A stretch of 64,000 bases of DNA from Stenotrophomonas sp. NA06056 (GTDB taxonomy: Bacteria; Pseudomonadota; Gammaproteobacteria; Xanthomonadales; Xanthomonadaceae): the NCBI RefSeq assembly GCF_013364355.1, contig NZ_CP054931.1, positions 2,046,001-2,110,000 of the forward strand. The letters run 5' to 3'. Made by a program: the position numbers and the translations under genes. The notes under the pieces were generated by a model that was given only the letters and a program-made list of their open reading frames with translations, did not search any database and was not told the DNA's origin. Positions 48,641-55,972 of the stretch are shown piece by piece. Numbering within the stretch: the stretch's first letter is position 1; each line of letters begins with the position of its first letter.

Positions 48641-49000
48641 TCAGTGGACCCCGGAGTACACGCGTTCCCGCGTCGCCGGTATCAGCGCTTCGCTGACCTG
48701 AAGGATGATCTGGATGTCTGTCGTCACCGAGCTGCGAACAGGGGGGGGCACCTGCGCTATCGGCCGCATGCGCACCGGCAATCGCGCCTCGAAAGCGCAC
48801 GGCGAGCAGTCGGTCGGCGTCGCGCTCAATGGCGTCAAGGCGTTCGTTGACCTTCCGAACCTTGTCGGCCAGCGTGTCGAGTCGGCTGACGTTGGCTTGT
48901 TGCTCGGCAAGCGGCGGCAGCACGATCCCGCTTCTACGAGCTTGGGTGTGACCAGTTCCCGGCAGGTGTCAGCCTCGCTCACGATATCGCCAACTATCAT
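48641..49000 (-). pseudogene. Type I restriction system relic (HsdR start joined to HsdS sequence)
   Basis: From the ATG at 49000, with GGGGG at five bases, the frame reads MIVGDIVSEADTCRELVTPKLVEAG, which resembles the start of an HsdR restriction subunit. In another frame directly behind it comes LPPLAEQQANVSRLDTLADKVRKV...RFRGAIAGA, the coiled-coil region of an HsdS specificity subunit, followed back in the first frame by MRPIAQVPPPVR, also HsdS-like. Thus an internal deletion fused HsdR and HsdS ends with frameshifts. The two frames overlap by about 100 bp. The relic abuts the SIR2 gene ATG. Confidence 0.7.
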
Positions 49001-49027
49001 CACTTCCCCCTTAGTTTTCACACAATA

Positions 49028-49760
49028 TTACTCGAGCAGCCTGGCTGCTGGATTCTTGTCGCACACACCCATTTGTAGGTAGCCCAATACACTCGACACC
49101 GACCGGTGCTCGGTAAGCCGCATGTTTGACGGCAGCGCTCCCCTTGGCGGCTGGCCTCGGTCACGACTCCTGACCTCAATGCCAACCAAAATCCCCTCCA
49201 GCCCGGCCGGGCGGGCGCGCCTTTGCAGGATTTGACCCGCCGCCGCGGGAGAGGGGAGGCAGCGCCGACGCGCAGTTTCCAGAGCCGCCGGAAGATGGCC
49301 CACGCGGAGATGCCTGCCGCCTCAAGCCGATCCTGCACCGCGGGGGCGGCCCGATGCAGCACCGGCTTGTCCGGGGTCGAGGTGGCGGAGACGCCGTTGG
49401 GTCTTGCTGCGCTCCGACCGCTAGATAAGGCCCGCGTCGCCGATACGGCGCAGGTTGGTGGCGGCGATCTCGCTGCGCCGACGCCCACCGGTTGCAAGCC
49501 CGAAGCAGAGCAGGGCGCGATTCCGAATGTCCTCCAGGTTGTCGTCGCATGATGCGTGCAACGCATCCAGTTCGAACAGGGTGACGGCAGTCTTCTTTCG
49601 AGCGCGCTCTCCGCGCATTGCCGCGGCCCGCACTGCGCGGCTGACCACGGTGCGGATCGTCGGCTTCTCGCTGGGATTGGCAACGGTCCACGGACCGAGC
49701 TTGGCTTGAGGCCAGCCAAGACTGTCCCGAGCAATCTAGGCCAGCGACAGGCCGGTTTGA
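49028..49760 (-). pseudogene. Tyrosine recombinase (phage-type integrase), broken by frameshifts
   Basis: Integrase fragments occur in three frames. LFELDALHASCDDNLEDIRNRALLCFGLATGGRRRSEIAATNL holds the first catalytic arginine. VLHRAAPAVQDRLEAAGISAWAIFRRLWKLRVGA is the middle. RSVSSVLGYLQMGV..NPAARLLE is the C-terminal end, where the expected H-x-x-R box is lost in frame-shifted VGIEVRSRDRGQ. The N-terminal arm-binding part is absent. It ends 7 bp before the restriction relic, consistent with a decayed genomic island. Confidence 0.75.
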
Positions 49761-49812
49761 TCCATTGCATCCGCTGGGCGATTACCGTATAGGGCACCAC
49801 GGTAAGCCACAG

Positions 49813-50097
49813 CTACTCAGTGCCGAAAAAGGAACACTTCCGCATGGCTTTTGGCAACGGATTTACCTGCTTCGTCAGCCGAGCCAGAGACTCAGCCATT
49901 GTCAGGTTGCCCCGAAGAAGGTCGCCGTCGATCCACGCAGCATTTCGCATGATCAAAGCCCGGCACCGCCGCCTGAGCCTTGTGGGGCAGGGCGAAGCCA
50001 AGGCCATCTCGGTCACCGCCAAGCGCTTCCAGAAGGTACGCTCCGGCGAAGTAAGTGCCGCACGCTTCATCATCTCAATCGCCTGCTTTTCAGGCAT
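49813..50097 (-). CDS. Small basic uncharacterised protein
   Basis: A 94-residue minus-strand frame with an AAGGG about eight bases before the ATG at 50097: MPEKQAIEMMKRAALTSPERTFWKRLAV...MAESLARLTKQVNPLPKAMRKCSFFGTE. It looks like a small soluble, mostly helical protein. A plus-strand frame over the same bases is less protein-like. Function unknown; it sits between the integrase relic and the prophage. Confidence 0.4.
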   Translation of the reverse strand: MPEKQAIEMMKRAALTSPERTFWKRLAVTEMALASPCPTRLRRRCRALIMRNAAWIDGDLLRGNLTMAESLARLTKQVNPLPKAMRKCSFFGTE

Positions 50098-50177
50098 CCG
50101 GATGCCCTTGGAGACGGACCGCATCTACGCGGGTCCGCTCAAGGAAGTCATTCCAGTACATAGCCGTCTCGGCTCGT

Positions 50178-50252
50178 GTACAGGTGTAGCCTACAGGTGT
50201 TGAAGTCTACGGATGTAGGTGCCTATGAGGCATCCATCGCCTACGGATGTAG
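50178..50252. repeat. Four CTAC-type dodecamer repeats
   Basis: Near-identical copies of CTACRGRTGTAG: 50178 (GTACAGGTGTAG), 50191 (CTACAGGTGTTG), 50207 and 50241 (both CTACGGATGTAG). Each is itself a CTAC/GTAG palindrome. Spacing is 13, 16 and 34 bp. They lie at the outer edge of the prophage region and could be regulator-binding iterons. Confidence 0.5.
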
Positions 50253-50258
50253 ACGGCC

Positions 50259-50307
50259 CCGCCACCGGCACCCCAAGGCCGCTGGTGGGCTCTCTTGGTG
50301 CTTGGGG
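50259..50307. terminator. Hairpin repeat, copy A, 3' of membrane gene A
   Basis: 27 bp (50259-50285) are identical to 52075-52101. It contains CCCCAAG (50271-50277) and CTTGGGG (50301-50307), which can pair. It lies about 52 bases downstream of the stop of membrane gene A on the minus strand; copy B has the same relation to gene B. It is probably a terminator duplicated with the gene. Confidence 0.55.
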
Positions 50308-50358
50308 CAGCAACCCCAGATGAACAGCGCAGCCAATTGACGGAAGCAACTGGATTGC

Positions 50359-51099
50359 TTAGCCATTCAACAGGGCATCGGCCTCACGTCTCAGCTTTCG
50401 AATAATTCGAGCGCGCGAGTGCCTAGTTTCGGTAGCCTCAGCGTCGAGATACGCGGCAAGCGAAGCCATGGGGTCGGCGACCCGCACCAGCAGACCGCCC
50501 AGCGTCTTAAGCGTCTCGCCATGATGGGGCAGTGCCGACACGGCCGATTCGCCGCTGCAGATTTCAAGTGTGGTCGTCACAAGAACAACGGCTGTATCCA
50601 TGTCACGCGTAGTTCGCTCCAGGGCGCGGATTTCCTCGGACCCCATGTCAATGGCGTCCTCGGAAGCCCACGGGATACTAAGAAGGGCTCGCTTGGTTCC
50701 TTCAAGCATTTCCTCGATGTACTTAGGGCTAGCCGACTCCATCGGATAATCAGCAAAGAACTGCCCAGCCATCTGCAGTTGATGCGACCAATTTCTGATG
50801 CTTGCGACCTTTACCTGCAGGGCAGAAAGTCTTTTTTCCGCATCCTGGAGCAATCGCTCGCGCCGCTCATGAAGCTTGAGCTGGTAGTCGTTCGCGGCAA
50901 ATTTGGTGGCACCAAACCCGATCATCCAAGTGCCAACCGCGGCGAGCCAATCTGCTGCGCTACCGGGCTCGTCGAAGACTTCCAACCCGCCTGGGACACT
51001 CCATCCAACGACAACGACCACGAGAAGAACAATGGCAAGCGCTATCACGGCGCTACGCATCAAGGAAATGCGTTCGCTGCCCAGTTTCTGCTGATTCAC
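50359..51099 (-). CDS. Membrane/coiled-coil protein A of the inovirus module
   Basis: 246 residues from a GTG with GGAGGGG upstream. Two N-terminal hydrophobic segments (VIALAIVLLVVVVVGW and DWLAAVGTWMIGFGATKF) precede a long helical coiled-coil part (LHERRERLLQDAEKRLSALQVKVASI). It shares layout and the AADWLAAVGTWMIGFGA motif with the protein at 52161-52826. It faces away from the divergent MTE-gene next to it. Function is unknown; inovirus cargo membrane proteins often exclude other phages or regulate packaging. Confidence 0.7.
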   Translation of the reverse strand: MNQQKLGSERISLMRSAVIALAIVLLVVVVVGWSVPGGLEVFDEPGSAADWLAAVGTWMIGFGATKFAANDYQLKLHERRERLLQDAEKRLSALQVKVASIRNWSHQLQMAGQFFADYPMESASPKYIEEMLEGTKRALLSIPWASEDAIDMGSEEIRALERTTRDMDTAVVLVTTTLEICSGESAVSALPHHGETLKTLGGLLVRVADPMASLAAYLDAEATETRHSRARIIRKLRREADALLNG

Positions 51100-51143
51100 T
51101 TTGTCGCCCCTCCGGCGTCCTTGCTGAGAGAGGGCATTCTGAC

Positions 51144-51629
51144 ATGACCGAGTCTCTTCTGGCCTTCGCCCTATTGTCCGTGGGTCGCGGTCGCTTCTAC
51201 ACGTGGAGAATCAAGATCATCGACGCCGCCAAGAAGTTCGTCGGGGTGATCGAGCTTGGTGGCGAAGATTGCCGTCGCGCGGATGGCACCTATACCTCTC
51301 GCATCGAGCTAACCGGTGACAGATGCAAGACGATAGGCGCAGCGCGCTGCGACCATGCGCAGCGGTGGCTGGCGCTTCGAGCGAAACTCAAGAGCTGCGG
51401 CGGAAGGATCATTCGAGTGGACATGTGCGCCGACGATCTGGTGGGCAACTACCCCTGCGCTTGGCGCAAAAGTGGACCGCAAGGAACTGCCGCTCGACAT
51501 TTTGCGCTCGTACCAACCGGGGAGCCTGCATCGCGGTGTGGTGGTTACGTGCTTGCGTCAGCGGCAGAACACGCACAGACCTCAATCCTCATTGATCTAT
51601 TCCAGTGGCCTGAACTGAACTGCGCATAA
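51144..51629 (+). pseudogene. Fusion of a small phage membrane gene start and a truncated Rep protein
   Basis: The first residues MTESLLAFALL match the start of the small protein MTEPLLVLLL at 52869, and the upstream DNA is also alike. From residue 12 on the frame switches to a replication-initiation protein fragment (FYTWRIKIIDAAKKFVGVIELGGEDCRR ... RIIRVDMCADDLVGNYPC), the N-terminal part of the Rep_trans-type inovirus replication protein. Downstream Rep sequence appears in other frames (LDILRSYQPGSLHRGVVVTCLRQ), so it is truncated and frameshifted. The stop overlaps the half att site. Confidence 0.7.
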
Positions 51630-52004
51630 TGTATACAGCGTGGCCGAATCAATAGCGCTCGCCGTAACGTGATGCACCGCCTGTGCTGCTGCATGAGCGG
51701 GGGCGGGCAGGGCCATTCCAATCACCAGACCCAGCCCCATTGCAGTCGCTGCCAGCTTCCGCCACACCGCCTTTTCCTCACGGCTGACGGCTCGAGCCTC
51801 GCCGACGATCCCCAGGACACGGGCCAACGGTAGTCCGGTCAACCCGGCCAAAGTTGCGCACATCACCGTGTCCGGCAGCGAATAGCCGGATTTCCAGTTC
51901 GCAATTGTTCCGCGCGAGACACCGAGCTGCCGTGCGAATTCCGCGTCACTACTGACGTTCAGCGCCTTGCGTGCCGCATCTATGAGGTCTGTAACGGTCC
52001 GCAC
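51597..52004 (-). CDS. DUF3693-type phage repressor (HTH plus membrane tail)
   Basis: A 135-residue protein. Residues 1-60 form an XRE-like helix-turn-helix (SSDAEFARQLGVSRGTIANWKSGYSLPDTVMCATLAGL) and the C-terminal half ends in a hydrophobic helix (KLAATAMGLGLVIGMALPAPAHA). The family is recalled as DUF3693, found in Stenotrophomonas and Xanthomonas filamentous phages. It has a GTG start. Its promoter carries three near-copies of TGTTCAACCC (52005-52036), candidate self-operators. Confidence 0.7.
   Translation of the reverse strand: MRTVTDLIDAARKALNVSSDAEFARQLGVSRGTIANWKSGYSLPDTVMCATLAGLTGLPLARVLGIVGEARAVSREEKAVWRKLAATAMGLGLVIGMALPAPAHAAAQAVHHVTASAIDSATLYTLCAVQFRPLE
51619..51646 (+). other. 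Half dif-like site inside the prophage
   Basis: GCGCATAATGTATA at 51622-51635 matches the left arm and centre of a dif site; the right arm is not recognisable. It lies at the end of the broken Rep frame, between the two prophage copies, as expected of an internal attachment junction. Confidence 0.55.
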
Positions 52005-52036
52005 TGTTCAACCCTGTTGACACCCTTGTTCAACCC
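52005..52036. promoter_or_regulatory. Three tandem TGTTCAACCC-type repeats in repressor promoter
   Basis: Copies at 52005 (TGTTCAACCC), 52015 (TGTTGACACCC) and 52027 (TGTTCAACCC) are about 10-12 bp apart, directly upstream of the repressor GTG and over its ribosome site. This is the layout expected for autoregulation by the adjacent HTH protein. Confidence 0.45.
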
Positions 52037-52074
52037 CTTTATACATTGCCTCGCGTTCAAAGGTGTTGAGCGCT

Positions 52075-52118
52075 CCGCCACCGGCACCCCAAGGCCGCTG
52101 GCGGATTCTCTTGGGGCA
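52075..52118. terminator. Hairpin repeat, copy B, 3' of membrane gene B
   Basis: Partner of 50259-50307; CCCCAAG (52087-52093) and CTTGGGG (52110-52116) can pair with a 16-base loop. It lies about 45 bases downstream of membrane gene B on the minus strand. Confidence 0.55.
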
Positions 52119-52160
52119 AGAGGGCGTGAAAACGCGGAAATCAAAACGAAGCCTTGCCAA

Positions 52161-52826
52161 CTACGGCACAGCAAGCACTCGTCCACGCTCAGCCAGAAGC
52201 CGGCTCTCCAGGACAATCACTTCTTCGCTGAGAGTCGCAAGCGAGGACGCGATCGACTCAAGGAATACGTCGTTCTCGTAGCCGGAATCCCTGCAAACCT
52301 CAATAAAGTGCCTGACCTGCAGCATTGTGATCTCCGCGTTTCCAAGCGCCCCTTGATCGGCAGCATTGAGGCTTGCAACGTCCTCCGGCGCCCAAACGAT
52401 CTTTGCAAGAGCAGCTTCAAGCGCCCTGATCTTTCCCTTCCTGATCGTAGTGCTGAGATCGGTGAGCTTCTCATCATCACCATGAAGCAACTTGAAAGCA
52501 CGTTCTTGACGGCCGGCGAGCTTCGCCTTGGAGATCATGTAGTCCAGCTTCCGTACTCGAGCTTCGCAGCGCTCTCGCTCAGCTTTGGCCTCTTGCGAAA
52601 GGCGATACAGCTGAGCTTCCCTCGCATAACTATTGGCGCCAATGCCAATCGCCCATGTACCTACTGCCGCGGCAGCTCCACCCACTGCTGCGATCCAGTC
52701 TGCCGCATTCCCCGTCGTACTGAACTTCCCGACCGCCCAGCCCGCGCAAATAGCGCCAGCACTAAAGGCAAAGACTGTAATCGCCGAGATCACAGTAGTA
52801 GAAACTTGATCGATACTCTTTTGCAT
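52161..52826 (-). CDS. Membrane/coiled-coil protein B of the inovirus module
   Basis: 221 residues from an ATG with a G-run ribosome site. Two hydrophobic segments (VISAITVFAFSAGAICAGW and ADWIAAVGGAAAAVGTWAIGIGANSY) precede a coiled coil (QEAKAERERCEARVRKLDYMISKAKLAG). The AADWIAAVG...GTWAIGIGAN motif and overall layout match protein A at 50359. Both are antisense to the phage structural genes and both precede the same hairpin. Probable phage-carried accessory membrane protein. Confidence 0.7.
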   Translation of the reverse strand: MQKSIDQVSTTVISAITVFAFSAGAICAGWAVGKFSTTGNAADWIAAVGGAAAAVGTWAIGIGANSYAREAQLYRLSQEAKAERERCEARVRKLDYMISKAKLAGRQERAFKLLHGDDEKLTDLSTTIRKGKIRALEAALAKIVWAPEDVASLNAADQGALGNAEITMLQVRHFIEVCRDSGYENDVFLESIASSLATLSEEVIVLESRLLAERGRVLAVP

Positions 52827-52868
52827 GCCCCCCCCCTGTGGACCTAAATTTACTCAGGGAATTCTGGC

Positions 52869-53129
52869 ATGACGGAGCCCCTTCTTGTGTTGTTGTTGGT
52901 GGGTTCCGTCGCATCCATCTCGTTTGGGCTGGTCAAGCTGGCTTCGTGGTGCACCGACCGGGCAGGGGAGTCGTCCCGCCGTGTTGCCCGGGAAGCCGTG
53001 TTCGTGGCCCAGGCACGCGCCGAGCTGGCAGCCACAGGCTGGACCGCTGAGGAAGAAGCAGCGTTCCAAGCCATCCGCGCCCAACAAGGCGTTTCCCTGA
53101 TGCATCTGCGGGAGGCTCGCCGTGCGTGA
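52869..53129 (+). CDS. Small inovirus membrane protein
   Basis: An 86-residue protein with one N-terminal hydrophobic helix (LLVLLLVGSVASISFGLVKLASW) and a charged helical tail (AREAVFVAQARAELAATGWTAEEEAAFQAIRAQ). AGGGA lies before the ATG. The start is repeated in the fused frame at 51144. By size it could be a minor virion or assembly protein; the role is not proven. Confidence 0.6.
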   Translation: MTEPLLVLLLVGSVASISFGLVKLASWCTDRAGESSRRVAREAVFVAQARAELAATGWTAEEEAAFQAIRAQQGVSLMHLREARRA

Positions 53130-53146
53130 TGGCCTCCGCAAGAATT

Positions 53147-53467
53147 TCAGCTTCTCGAATTCTCCTGCGGATCGGCGGATTCGTTCGGAGTGGCGACAGG
53201 TGAGCCACCCTCTTCTGACGTCGGCTCAGTCAACAAATGGAAAACTGCCGCGCGCCAGTCGCGCACAAATTCCGGCGGCGTGCGAGTCGCTGGGTTCTGC
53301 ATGAATTCCTCATGCCATCTCATGGATGCCTTCAGCGCCTGCGCAAGCTCGGGCGATCCGTTGACCATCACCAAGGCGCTGACTGTAGCTTCAAGCGCAG
53401 CAATTCGTGCTTCTAGGGTCTTTACGTACGACTGCGGCTTGCCACTGAACTTCATTGGGGTGCGCAT
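53147..53467 (-). CDS. Small coiled-coil protein in the prophage
   Basis: A 106-residue protein starting at an ATG with GGAGA five bases upstream: MRTPMKFSGKPQSYVKTLEARIAALEATVSALVMVNG. A short leucine-zipper-like coiled coil lies in residues 15-35. It is antisense to the phage genes, like the two membrane proteins. Not recognised. Confidence 0.5.
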   Translation of the reverse strand: MRTPMKFSGKPQSYVKTLEARIAALEATVSALVMVNGSPELAQALKASMRWHEEFMQNPATRTPPEFVRDWRAAVFHLLTEPTSEEGGSPVATPNESADPQENSRS

Positions 53468-53531
53468 GGGCGTCTCCGTTTGCCTGGACACGAATCATCG
53501 CATGGCGCCCGCCGCACGTTCGAGGTCGAAT

Positions 53532-53666
53532 ATGACTGTTGATCAGGTCCGGGAGTTCCTCTCCGACCCCTTCGTTGCCGCCCTAATTGGCGGCGTGCTG
53601 CTCACTGGCCTGTACTGGTCTCTGGTGTTCGCCCTGCGCTGCAAGGGTGGCCGCAATGGTAGGTGA
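53532..53666 (+). CDS. 44-residue membrane peptide (minor coat-like)
   Basis: MTVDQVREFLSDPFVAALIGGVLLTGLYWSLVFALRCKGGRNGR: one transmembrane helix with a charged tail, a size and layout like small inovirus coat or assembly peptides. GAGG lies about six bases upstream. It overlaps the next frame start by 4 bases (53663-53666). The identity as coat protein is inferred only. Confidence 0.55.
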   Translation: MTVDQVREFLSDPFVAALIGGVLLTGLYWSLVFALRCKGGRNGR

Positions 53667-54439
53667 TCGCGCGGTGCTGGCCGGCCTTCGGTATGCAGCG
53701 GGCAGGCGTGCTTACGTGGTCGCGCGTCCAAAGCGATCCCTACGATGAAAAAGTGCGCGACAAGGCCGAGGAAGAAATCTGGTCCTACCCGAAGGCGCTG
53801 TACAGCCGCTATCGCAGTGCGACGCTGCACACGGCCAGTCACAAATTCAAGGTTCCCAAGAGGATTTGGCAGGCGCTTTCGGTAACCATCGTGCTGATTT
53901 TTGGTGTCTGAATGATCTACGCGTTCATCATCAAGTCGCCAGCGAATCCAAAAAAGGAGCAGCAGGGGGCCGGTGCTTTGCCGGCGGCTGGAGCCCTGGC
54001 GCCCTTGGGCGCGGGCGTGCCGGCGGCACGACCCCTCACCCGCGAAGAGTACGTGGAAAAACACAAGCCACGTGTTGAGTTCCAGCCATGGTCTGCACCC
54101 GCGTTCGATGATCGAGCTGTGCAATCGCAGCCTGAGTTGTACTGCATGGCCTCCGGCACGACCGAGCAGGACACCACTTGCACGTGTGTCACAGAGCAGG
54201 GCACCAAGGCAAAGATCTCGGTCCCGGTATGCGTGGCGATCGCGCGTGATGGCCCAACCTACAACCCGTATCGGGCGCCACGGCAGGAATCGGAGTCGAG
54301 TCAGGATCACTCAGCTCGCGGCATCGCTCAATCAACGTCATCTGGCGCACCTGAGTCATCGCCGCACGTGTGGGTTGAGGTCGGGAAGCGCCCCATGGGG
54401 ACGTTCCCGGAGACACCTCCTTATCCAGCAAGCTTTTAG
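53663..54439 (+). pseudogene. zot: Zot-like assembly protein, C-terminal part only, with stop codon
   Basis: The region encodes the end of a Zot/pI protein: GVLTWSRVQSDPYDEKVRDKAEEEIWSYPKALYSRYRSATLHTASHKFKVPKRIWQAL, then a membrane helix, then an in-frame TGA at 53909-53911, then periplasmic sequence (RPLTREEYVEKHKPRVEF with C-x-C). The N-terminal ATPase (Walker) half, normally about 200 residues, is missing. A restart ATG at 53912 follows the stop directly, so two fragments could be made. The phage cannot assemble with this copy alone. Confidence 0.7.
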
Positions 54440-54517
54440 CGTGATGCGTCACAGAAATTGCAACCCATTGCAGTAGAGCTAAGCTTGCGCACGGGACTGC
54501 CAGGCAAGGGAATGCAG

Positions 54518-55102
54518 ATGTTCTTACTAGACCACAGCAAAGAAATCGCATCGCTGCTCGCTCCTGTTCTCACAGCGACTTTTGGCTGGCTTTCTAAGGG
54601 GCGCGCCAGACTGCTTTGCGCCCAGCGGCACGGCTTTACCTTCTATATCCCCCCCGAAACCGACAGCTCAGGCCAGCAGAGGGGACCAATTACTGTGCAC
54701 ACGATTTCCTATTTCATTAGGAATGATGGAAAAATCCCGCTGAATGGTGTTGAGGTCGTCTGGCAGTGGAAGCCGGATGGAATGCATCTCTGGCCTCCGC
54801 GCCCCTTTTTACAGGAGCAAACACATGACGGGCGCCATGTGGTCGGCATTAAAAGCTTGGCGCCAGGCGAAGACTTTTTGGTAGAGGTGATTGGGTTTGG
54901 CTCAGCTCTCCCGCAGATGCAAAGCTGCCGAAGTGAGCAAACAGTAGCCAGACATGTGGAGCTGAACTTCTATGAGAAGTTGCCGGCCTGGCGATACCGA
55001 ATGGTGCGGATCTTGACGCTGGCGGGCATCGCGGGCATCGCATATGCGGCACTACTTCTTCTGCAGATCATTTTGGTAGGCAGCAAGTTCGCCACTACGT
55101 AA
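54518..55102 (+). CDS. Uncharacterised protein with membrane segments at both ends
   Basis: 194 residues from an ATG with AAGGGA about six bases upstream. The start has a hydrophobic patch (EIASLLAPVLTATFGWL) and the end a clear membrane helix (LAGIAGIAYAALLLLQIILV). Between them is a strand-rich, Ig-like-looking region (GPITVHTISYFIRNDGKIPLNGVEVVWQWKPDG). Base composition is lower in GC than the neighbours. Sits between the Zot relic and the prophage end; likely cargo. Confidence 0.6.
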   Translation: MFLLDHSKEIASLLAPVLTATFGWLSKGRARLLCAQRHGFTFYIPPETDSSGQQRGPITVHTISYFIRNDGKIPLNGVEVVWQWKPDGMHLWPPRPFLQEQTHDGRHVVGIKSLAPGEDFLVEVIGFGSALPQMQSCRSEQTVARHVELNFYEKLPAWRYRMVRILTLAGIAGIAYAALLLLQIILVGSKFATT

Positions 55103-55164
55103 GGATTTCGTCACTCGGCAAGTTCATGCAGGGGTGTAGGGGCAATGCCCCTACGGGCAACACC

Positions 55165-55461
55165 TCACACGCGCTGACGCGGTTTCGGCCCACGGCTCAT
55201 GTAGACCACATTGGACGGCTCGGCGTCGGGACCGGACACACCCGTGCCCAACCACCGTTCTCGGCGAATTCTGAGTGCTTCGGCAAGGTAGATCACGCTG
55301 GATTTCGTTGTGGCACAAGCCTTTTGAGTCGGCACCGACCGGGTGGGCACCTCGGCGCGAGCTTCGGCCATCATCAGCCGCCATTCCCGGGCGATGTTGC
55401 AGGTCAACGACCACCAGGTCATGTCACAGGGTTCTAGCTGGTGGCCTTCGGGGGTGAACAT
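55165..55461 (-). CDS. Small uncharacterised phage protein
   Basis: 98 residues from the ATG at 55461: MFTPEGHQLEPCDMTWWSLTCNIAREWRLMMAEARAEV. It contains a tryptophan-rich start and a basic tail. It lies at the prophage end, antisense to the phage genes, where filamentous phages of this group encode regulators. The family was not recognised with certainty. Confidence 0.5.
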   Translation of the reverse strand: MFTPEGHQLEPCDMTWWSLTCNIAREWRLMMAEARAEVPTRSVPTQKACATTKSSVIYLAEALRIRRERWLGTGVSGPDAEPSNVVYMSRGPKPRQRV

Positions 55462-55480
55462 GTGCCACCTTGGAAACCGA

Positions 55481-55500
55481 AACCGGCCCAAGGGCCGGTT
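55481..55500. terminator. Perfect 9-bp hairpin near the prophage end
   Basis: AACCGGCCC (55481-55489), loop AA, GGGCCGGTT (55492-55500). On the minus strand it is followed by a T-rich stretch. It stands 20 bp upstream of the small phage gene at 55461 and could end transcripts arriving from the dif side. Confidence 0.6.
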
Positions 55501-55632
55501 AGATCTATGCGGTCGTGGGGATCAATGTCGGGGGAGCTTGTAGGGAGGCAAGAGCCAAGCCAGAGTTTCAGCCATTGCCAAGCAGAACCGACGAAAGCAG
55601 CCCAACGACGCAGTCTGTGACGGATATGTCGC

Positions 55633-55660
55633 ATTTCGCATAATGTATATTATGTTCTGA
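55633..55660 (+). other. dif: Chromosomal dif-like site / right prophage attachment site
   Basis: Contains TTCGCATAATGTATA (55635-55649), the same core recalled as the attachment core of Xanthomonas filamentous phages and part of the XerCD dif site. The 6-bp centre TGTATA separates two 11-bp arms; the right arm starts TTATGTT. It marks the replication terminus and the prophage end. Confidence 0.8.
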
Positions 55661-55675
55661 TGCTCTTGACTGGGC

Positions 55676-55691
55676 TGGCACGGCGCTTGCT
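55676..55691 (+). promoter_or_regulatory. Sigma-54-type promoter match in a 312-bp gap
   Basis: TGGCACGGCGCTTGCT fits TGGCAC-N5-TTGCW, with GG and GC 12 bp apart. It is in the gene-free 55661-55972 stretch between dif and the GntR gene (which runs the other way) and no clear gene follows it on the plus strand. It may be chance or drive a small RNA. Nothing else is seen in the gap. Confidence 0.3.
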
Positions 55692-55972
55692 CTCGGCGCC
55701 CCTAATTGATGGCGTGTCCCTAGATCGCACTCCTTCTTGACTTCTGAGGAACTCTTGAGGGTCCGAGGCCATCCAGTGACAACGTTGCTTCTCAAAGACC
55801 CAGTGATGTCCTGCTTAGCTGCACCTGGAGCTCCTTCACCTCCCGGGACTGCTGAGCGCCCGATTCTCGACAGATCTGACGTGCTGGGCCCAGTCTTCCC
55901 GCTCAGATTTCGCCGTCTTCAGGGCCTCGTGAAGCCGAACATCGAGTTGATGTCTGCAGACAGTGCTATTCA

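Larger units (their letters stand above)
50259..55660. mobile_element. Decayed, tandem Xer-integrated filamentous prophage (inovirus)
   Basis: A run of inovirus-type genes ends at the dif-like site 55633-55660, and a half site lies inside at 51619-51646. Two copies of one module (hairpin, antisense membrane/coiled-coil gene, MTExLL small membrane gene) flank a Rep fragment and a DUF3693 repressor. Zot keeps only its C-terminal part with a stop codon; coat-assembly genes such as pIII are not visible. The picture is two prophage copies in tandem, both defective, with the left end not defined. Confidence 0.65.

Noticed and set aside
50178..50252. CRISPR array
   Set aside because: Only four 12-bp palindromic copies at uneven 13-34 bp steps and no cas genes; this is not a CRISPR.
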